Positions 6,846 through 10,329 of a stretch of DNA of 10,329 nucleotides are shown piece after piece. Numbering within the stretch: the stretch's first letter is position 1; each line of letters begins with the position of its first letter. The translations under genes and the position numbers were made by a program. Below the pieces are notes generated by a model. It saw nothing but the letters and a program-made list of their open reading frames with translations, had not been told where the DNA came from and did not search any database. This stretch comes from Candidatus Mediterraneibacter stercorigallinarum (lineage in GTDB: Bacteria > Bacillota > Clostridia > Lachnospirales > Lachnospiraceae). The stretch covers positions 1-10,329 of the forward strand of contig DXCD01000207.1 of NCBI GenBank assembly GCA_019116185.1, in the 5' to 3' direction.

Positions 6846-6858
6846 TTCATTGCTTTTT
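6837..6858. promoter_or_regulatory. Palindromic operator candidate shared by two divergent promoters
   Basis: AAAAAGCAA (6837-6845) and TTGCTTTTT (6850-6858) are perfect 9-bp arms around TTCA. Each arm supplies a TTGCTT -35 box, one for each direction. Both predicted -10 boxes are 17 bp away and equidistant from the dyad axis at 6847.5. This places the palindrome where one bound dimer would touch both promoters at once. As RNA it could also form a weak hairpin with a U-tract, but transcripts are not expected to cross it if the promoters are right. Confidence 0.5.
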
Positions 6859-6878
6859 GAATATGCAAATGTTATACT
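6850..6878 (+). promoter_or_regulatory. Predicted promoter of the HydS operon
   Basis: TTGCTT (6850-6855) and TATACT (6873-6878) are separated by 17 bp. The -10 box matches the consensus at 5 of 6 positions. Transcription should start near 6885, giving a leader of about 65 nt before the ATG at 6951. Confidence 0.5.
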
Positions 6879-6889
6879 GGCTACATAAT

Positions 6890-6908
6890 GCAGCGGATAA
6901 TCTGCTGC
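6890..6908 (+). other. 5' leader stem-loop of the HydS operon
   Basis: GCAGCGGA and TCTGCTGC pair over 8 bp (one G-U) around TAA, a few bases after the predicted transcription start. It may protect the 5' end of the mRNA. There is no U-tract and no match to a riboswitch class I know. Confidence 0.35.
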
Positions 6909-6950
6909 CGGGAAACTGTCTTAGAAAACCAATATTTTCAGGAGGGATTT

Positions 6951-7295
6951 ATGACAATCAGAGAAATGCAGAGCGTCCTTAACGCACAATTCCTGTACGG
7001 GGAAGAACTGGCGGACCTGGACGTGCAGTTTGTTTTTTCCGCTGACATGATGAGTGATGTACTCGCATACGGCGACAAATGTTCTGTCCTCATCACCGGC
7101 CTGTGCAACCCCCAGGTGGTGCGCACTGCCGAGATGCTGGATATCGTGTGCATCATTTTTGTGCGGGGAAAAATGCCGGATGAGAACATGCTTGCCCTGG
7201 CCCGCAGTAAGAGTATCGCTGTCCTCGCCACACAGCATTACATGTTTACCTCTTGCGGCATCCTGTACGAAAACGGACTTCGGGGAGGTGCTTAG
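6951..7295 (+). CDS. DRTGG-like domain protein (first copy)
   Basis: A 114-residue soluble protein whose C-terminal 80 residues resemble the DRTGG-type alpha/beta domain found in front of HPr kinase/phosphorylase and in some phosphotransacetylase and CBS proteins. Visible features are SVLITGLCNPQ (45-55), CIIFVRGKMPDEN (67-79) and SIAVLATQHYMF (88-99). The literal DRTGG string is absent. It aligns without gaps to the second DRTGG-like protein of this operon (residues 30-110 against 29-109, about 22 identities by eye). An upstream in-frame ATG at 6888 lies almost at the predicted transcription start; the ATG at 6951 has GGAGGG 4 nt before it and fits the family. It is the first gene of the operon and its stop codon directly abuts the next start. 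The function of stand-alone DRTGG proteins is not established; a ligand-binding or phosphotransfer-partner role is a guess. Confidence 0.7.
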   Translation: MTIREMQSVLNAQFLYGEELADLDVQFVFSADMMSDVLAYGDKCSVLITGLCNPQVVRTAEMLDIVCIIFVRGKMPDENMLALARSKSIAVLATQHYMFTSCGILYENGLRGGA

Positions 7296-7718
7296 ATGAG
7301 CGGACAGCTTACATTTACCTACACCATCGACGGGGATGATTTCACCCGCGCGGGAGAAGCCAGCAGTTCTGTAAAGAATAAACTCAAAATGCTGGGTGTC
7401 AGCAGCGACGCGATCCGCAAAGTAGCCATCGCCATGTACGAGGGTGAGATCAATATGGTCATCCACGCGGATGGGGGCACGATCACTGTATCTGTCTCTG
7501 ACGACGATATCACCATGGTGCTGGCAGATAAAGGCCCGGGCATCCCGGATATTGACAAAGCAATGCAGGAAGGGTATTCCACAGCACGCGAGGACGTCCG
7601 GTCTCTGGGATTCGGCGCCGGAATGGGCCTGCCCAATATGAAACGGTTCACGGATGAGATGCAGATCAACACCGTGATCGGCAAAGGGACGACAATCACC
7701 ATGAAAGTATACCTGTAA
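7296..7718 (+). CDS. RsbW/SpoIIAB-like GHKL ATPase (putative anti-sigma kinase)
   Basis: A 140-residue stand-alone GHKL ATPase of the anti-sigma-factor serine kinase type. The boxes are an N-box at 46-58 (IAMYEGEINMVIHA region) with the Glu-x3-Asn spacing of SpoIIAB (E49, N53) and His57, a G1 box DKGPG (78-82), a G2 box GFGAGMGL (105-112) and a G3 box GKGTT (129-133). There is no membrane segment and no phosphoacceptor His domain. In the known family such proteins phosphorylate a STAS anti-anti-sigma protein and bind a sigma factor; neither partner is encoded here, so its target may be one of its neighbours. Its ATG follows the previous stop with no spacing and has GGGGAGG 7 nt upstream. A 115-nt gap with RNA hairpins separates it from hydS. 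Confidence 0.85.
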   Translation: MSGQLTFTYTIDGDDFTRAGEASSSVKNKLKMLGVSSDAIRKVAIAMYEGEINMVIHADGGTITVSVSDDDITMVLADKGPGIPDIDKAMQEGYSTAREDVRSLGFGAGMGLPNMKRFTDEMQINTVIGKGTTITMKVYL

Positions 7719-7745
7719 CTTATAACTGCTGCCAAACGCAGGCCA

Positions 7746-7794
7746 TATGCCCGTCCCGCTTAGAAAGGAAACCTCGGGGCATAAGCATTATGCC
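7746..7794 (+). other. Alternative RNA hairpins before hydS
   Basis: The gap 7719-7833 contains a perfect hairpin GGCATAA-GCA-TTATGCC (7778-7794). The same GGGCAT (7777-7782) can instead pair with ATGCCC at 7747-7752, because TATGCC occurs twice (7746-7751 and 7789-7794). The two pairings exclude each other. They lie upstream of the hydS ribosome-binding site (7822-7826) and could set hydS translation or mRNA processing. I see no small gene in this gap and no known riboswitch. Confidence 0.4.
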
Positions 7795-7833
7795 GCAAAA
7801 AAGAGCGGTTTATAAGAGAGAGGAGGCTGCCAT

Positions 7834-9246
7834 TTGAACAAGAATAAATTCATGCGTTCGGTACGCCTGAAGGAATCCGCCTGTCAAGGCTGCATCAACT
7901 GTATCAAGCACTGCCCTACCCAGGCGATCCGGGTACATAACGGGAAAGCGCATATCATAGACAAGTTCTGCATTGACTGCGGCAGATGCATCCGCTACTG
8001 CCCTCACCATGCCAAGATCGCGGTCTATGACCCGCTGTCCGTGATCAATAACTTCAAATACACAGTCGCGCTGCCCGCGCCGTCGCTCTATGCCCAGTAC
8101 AACAACCTGACCAATGTGGACATCGTGCTCAACGCGCTCCTGAAACTGGGCTTTGACGATGTATACGAAGTGAGCGCCGCGGCAGAACTCGTCTCTGAAG
8201 CGTCCAGGCAATATATAAAGGAGCATGCGGAGGAAGCTCCGTTTATCAGCTCGGCCTGTCCCTCTGTGATCCGGCTGATCCGTGTAAAATTCCCTTCCCT
8301 GATCTCCCGCCTCCTTCCCATCAAGGCTCCGGTGGAAGTGGCGGCGGAGATCGCGAGGGCACGGGCAATGCAGAAGACAGGGCTGAAACCGGAGGAGATC
8401 GGGATCATATTCATCTCCCCGTGCCCGTCGAAAGTGTCCTATGCGAAATCCCCTCTTGGGATCGAGAAGAGCAATATCGACAATGTGGTGGCCATCAAAG
8501 ATGTTTATCCCCTCCTCCTGCCCCATATGAGGCACGATGAGAGCCAGCTTGTCCCGCTCTCCCATTCCGGGCGGATCGGAATCGGCTGGAGCAACGCGGG
8601 CGGAGAGGTCGCCGGGCTGCTGGCGGACAACTATCTCGCCGCAGACGGCATTGTGAACATCCTGCGGGTGCTGGAAGAGCTGGAGGACGAGAAGCTTCAC
8701 GGACTTACATTCGTCGAGCTTAGCGCCTGCAACGGAGGCTGCGTAGGCGGCACGCTCACCGTGGAGAACGCTTATATCGCCACAACGAAAACAAAGCGGC
8801 TCGTCAAATACCAGCCTGTGTCAAAGAATCATCTGGCGGACAATCCTGAGGTCAGCAATATCTACTGGGCGGATGATGTAGAATATGAACCGGTCTTCCG
8901 CTTGGGCAACACGTTCAAGGAAAGCCTGAAGATGATGAGCGACGTGGAAGATCTGACTGCCAGGTTCCCCGGCCTGGACTGCGGTTCCTGCGGCGCCCCT
9001 ACCTGTCAGACACTTGCCGAGGACATCGTCCGCGGAGATGCCACGCCCAATGACTGTATCTATGTCCTCCGCGCGAATATCGCGGATCTCTCCCGCAAGA
9101 TCGAGAATCTGACTGCAAACAGGGAAACAAACGGAAGCCTGTCGGACAGCGACTCAGAGCTTCTTGATTCATATATCCGGACATTGACCGCGGAGCTCGC
9201 CTCTTTCGGTGTCCCGGAACATACCAGAAAGGAGGGCGCAGACTAA
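7834..9246 (+). CDS. hydS: Putative sensory [FeFe] hydrogenase homologue, HydS (group D-like)
   Basis: A 470-residue cytoplasmic protein with two N-terminal [4Fe-4S] ferredoxin motifs (C17/20/23/27 and C46/49/52/56), a divergent H-cluster domain (about 75-350), a second Fe-S domain with spacing C383-x2-C386-x4-C391-x16-C408, and a probable short coiled coil (about 410-455). All four H-cluster cysteines are kept: C142 in SACPS, C197 in SPCPSK, and C299 and C303 in the third loop. The proton-relay Cys is Ala141, and the two Met residues near the cluster are Ser195 and Ser297, while Lys200 is kept. This pattern fits sensory hydrogenases rather than turnover enzymes. No PAS domain is present, which argues against group C. 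Translation starts at TTG 7834, with GGAGG 7 nt upstream; the next ATG (7852) is too far from it. The neighbours (GHKL kinase, DRTGG, PHP) support a signalling role, probably H2 or redox sensing. Confidence 0.88.
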   Translation: MNKNKFMRSVRLKESACQGCINCIKHCPTQAIRVHNGKAHIIDKFCIDCGRCIRYCPHHAKIAVYDPLSVINNFKYTVALPAPSLYAQYNNLTNVDIVLNALLKLGFDDVYEVSAAAELVSEASRQYIKEHAEEAPFISSACPSVIRLIRVKFPSLISRLLPIKAPVEVAAEIARARAMQKTGLKPEEIGIIFISPCPSKVSYAKSPLGIEKSNIDNVVAIKDVYPLLLPHMRHDESQLVPLSHSGRIGIGWSNAGGEVAGLLADNYLAADGIVNILRVLEELEDEKLHGLTFVELSACNGGCVGGTLTVENAYIATTKTKRLVKYQPVSKNHLADNPEVSNIYWADDVEYEPVFRLGNTFKESLKMMSDVEDLTARFPGLDCGSCGAPTCQTLAEDIVRGDATPNDCIYVLRANIADLSRKIENLTANRETNGSLSDSDSELLDSYIRTLTAELASFGVPEHTRKEGAD

Positions 9247-9247
9247 A

Positions 9248-9580
9248 ATGAAACTGAAAGACATCCTTGAGTTCCCGGAGTGCCGGGTCCTGTCACAAGG
9301 GGATCCGGAGAGGGAGATCTCCCGGGTATTCTGCTGTGATCTTCTGAGTATTGCCATGGGCAAAGCACCCGCTGACGGGGTGTGGGTGACTGTGATGGGG
9401 AACAGGAACACCCTCGCCGTGGCGTCACTTACAGATACTGCCTGTATCGTGCTGGCTGAAGGTGTATCTCTTGACGAGGGCACAATATCAAAGGCGTCAG
9501 AAGAAGGGATCGCCGTGCTCTCGACGGAACTGCCTGCATTCGATATTGCGCTTGAGATCTATCAGGCAGGGCTTTCATGA
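9248..9580 (+). CDS. DRTGG-like domain protein (second copy)
   Basis: A 110-residue soluble protein, paralogous to the DRTGG-like protein that opens this operon. Shared positions include the N of GNRN (52), C66-I67 of TACIVLAEG, D76-E77, GIAVLST (87-93) and the IYQAGL end (104-109). The literal DRTGG motif is absent. The ATG at 9248 follows the hydS stop by one base, with GGAGGG about 12 nt upstream; an in-frame ATG at 9209 lies inside hydS and lacks a ribosome-binding site. It overlaps the next gene by four bases (ATGA), so the two are likely translated together and may make partners. Exact function unknown. Confidence 0.7.
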   Translation: MKLKDILEFPECRVLSQGDPEREISRVFCCDLLSIAMGKAPADGVWVTVMGNRNTLAVASLTDTACIVLAEGVSLDEGTISKASEEGIAVLSTELPAFDIALEIYQAGLS

Positions 9581-10302
9581 TTCCCCTTTATTATGATCTG
9601 CACATTCATTCCTGCCTTTCCCCATGCGGGGATGATGACATGACTCCTGCGAACCTTGTGGGCATGGCGGCGGTCAAAGGGCTGGACGTGATCGCGCTGA
9701 CTGACCACAACTCCTGCGCGAACTGCCCTGCCGCTGTATATCACGGAGAAAACTACGGCGTCACAGTGATCCCGGGCATGGAACTGACTACAGAAGAAGA
9801 AGTCCACGTGATCTGCCTGTTCGCCTCCCTTGAAGGCGCGCTGGCTTTTGACGCCCTTGTCTATGACCGGCTCATGCCGGTTCCCAACCGGGAGGACATA
9901 TTCGGGAAGCAGCAGATCATGAACGAGGAGGATGAAGTCATCGGGACAAAAGAATACCTCCTGATCAATGCGGTTTCCATCTCCTTTGACGAAGTTTTCT
10001 CTCTCGTGCAGTCTTATGGCGGCATCGCCTATCCGGCACACGTGGACAAAACTTCTACCAGCCTGCTCTCCAATCTCGGCTTCGTGCCGCCCGGAAGCAC
10101 ATTCAGGTGCGCGGAATTTCACGATTTCGGCAATCTGCACCGGATCAGAAAAGACCACCCTTATTTCGGGACATGCAATGTAATCTGCTGTTCAGACGCG
10201 CATTATCTGGAAGATATCCATGAACCGGAATATCAGATCTATGCACGTTCCAGACAAAGGAAAGATATACTGGAATCCCTTAACGGGGTCAGACCCCTTT
10301 GA
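9577..10302 (+). CDS. PHP-domain metal-dependent phosphoesterase
   Basis: A 241-residue member of the polymerase and histidinol phosphatase (PHP) superfamily. The metal-binding motifs are complete: D7-x-H9-x-H11 with D19, T42-D43-H44-N45, E69 in PGMELTTEEE, H77, H155 in AYPAHVD, and D207-x-H209 in CCSDAHY. Such proteins are trinuclear-metal phosphoesterases; known members act on histidinol phosphate, nucleotides or small phosphorylated molecules. A middle insert (about 90-130, acidic and charged) separates the third and fourth motifs. Its start codon overlaps the preceding stop (ATGA), a sign of translational coupling to the DRTGG protein. In this setting it could remove phosphate from a signalling partner, opposing the GHKL kinase, but that is inference. 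It is probably the last gene of the operon, given the palindromes after it. Confidence 0.9.
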   Translation: MIPLYYDLHIHSCLSPCGDDDMTPANLVGMAAVKGLDVIALTDHNSCANCPAAVYHGENYGVTVIPGMELTTEEEVHVICLFASLEGALAFDALVYDRLMPVPNREDIFGKQQIMNEEDEVIGTKEYLLINAVSISFDEVFSLVQSYGGIAYPAHVDKTSTSLLSNLGFVPPGSTFRCAEFHDFGNLHRIRKDHPYFGTCNVICCSDAHYLEDIHEPEYQIYARSRQRKDILESLNGVRPL

Positions 10303-10329
10303 GGAGAAAATTCTGACAATTTTCCTCAA
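10285..10329. repeat. Palindromic element after the PHP gene, cut by the window edge
   Basis: GGGGTC-A-GACCCC (10285-10297) overlaps the last codons of the PHP gene. It is followed by TTGAGG-AG-AAAATT (10299-10312), loop CTGAC, and AATTTT-CCTCAA (10318-10329), a 12-bp stem with a two-base bulge. If the sequence continues with AGGGGTCTGACCCC, the whole would be one long stem. It could be the operon terminator or a dispersed palindromic repeat; the missing right side prevents a decision. Confidence 0.5.

Noticed and set aside
6837..6858. Palindrome as an intrinsic bidirectional terminator
   Set aside because: It lies between divergent genes, where no transcript needs ending, has few GC pairs, and its arms coincide with two well-spaced -35 boxes.
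7810..8700. Minus-strand reading frame of 296 codons opposite hydS
   Set aside because: It runs antisense through conserved H-cluster motifs, extends into the intergenic spacer and lacks a ribosome-binding site.
9562..10158. Minus-strand reading frame of 198 codons opposite the PHP gene
   Set aside because: It is a shadow of the PHP gene, whose metal-binding motifs are complete and in order.
1..10329. CRISPR array, tRNA, rRNA or insertion sequence
   Set aside because: No regularly spaced repeats, cloverleaf sequences, rRNA signatures or transposase reading frames were seen on either strand.

Overview
The window looks like part of the chromosome of an anaerobic, fermentative Clostridia-type Firmicute, probably a Lachnospiraceae-like gut organism. 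The evidence is the gene content (a multisubunit [FeFe] hydrogenase of the electron-bifurcating type, a sensory-type [FeFe] hydrogenase homologue and alanine dehydrogenase), strong GGAGG ribosome-binding sites, tight operon packing and moderate GC. I cannot name a genus from sequence alone.

Layout. (1) Positions 188-5303, minus strand: a five-gene hydrogenase operon, transcribed in the order NuoE-like subunit (hydC), a small GHKL-fold ATPase, a thioredoxin-like [2Fe-2S]-type subunit (hndB-like), the NuoF-like NADH/FMN subunit (hydB) and the catalytic [FeFe] hydrogenase (hydA). (2) Positions 5304-5625: a terminator for the upstream gene, an AT-rich promoter region, a 17-bp palindrome and short direct repeats. 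(3) Positions 5626-6738, minus strand: alanine dehydrogenase (ald). (4) Positions 6739-6950: a divergent promoter region in which both predicted -35 boxes lie in the two arms of one palindrome. (5) Positions 6951-10302, plus strand: a five-gene operon of a DRTGG-like protein, an RsbW/SpoIIAB-like GHKL ATPase, an [FeFe] hydrogenase homologue with sensory features (HydS, group D-like), a second DRTGG-like protein and a PHP-family metal phosphoesterase. (6) Positions 1-187 hold no gene I can identify, and a palindrome runs off the right edge.

How the parts fit. The minus-strand operon would make an enzyme that couples NAD(P)H and reduced ferredoxin to H2. Alanine dehydrogenase offers another sink for NADH, through pyruvate and ammonia. 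The plus-strand operon looks regulatory: a hydrogenase homologue with all four H-cluster cysteines but a changed active-site pocket, next to a protein-kinase/anti-sigma-type ATPase, two DRTGG proteins and a phosphoesterase. Its inferred role is sensing H2 or redox state and passing that on, perhaps by phosphorylation, to hydrogenase expression or activity. Sensory [FeFe] hydrogenases near bifurcating hydrogenase genes are known, but the signalling chemistry of this gene set is, to my knowledge, not worked out, so it is the best candidate here for an undescribed system. No HydE/F/G maturases, sigma factor, STAS anti-anti-sigma protein or DNA-binding regulator is present in the window.
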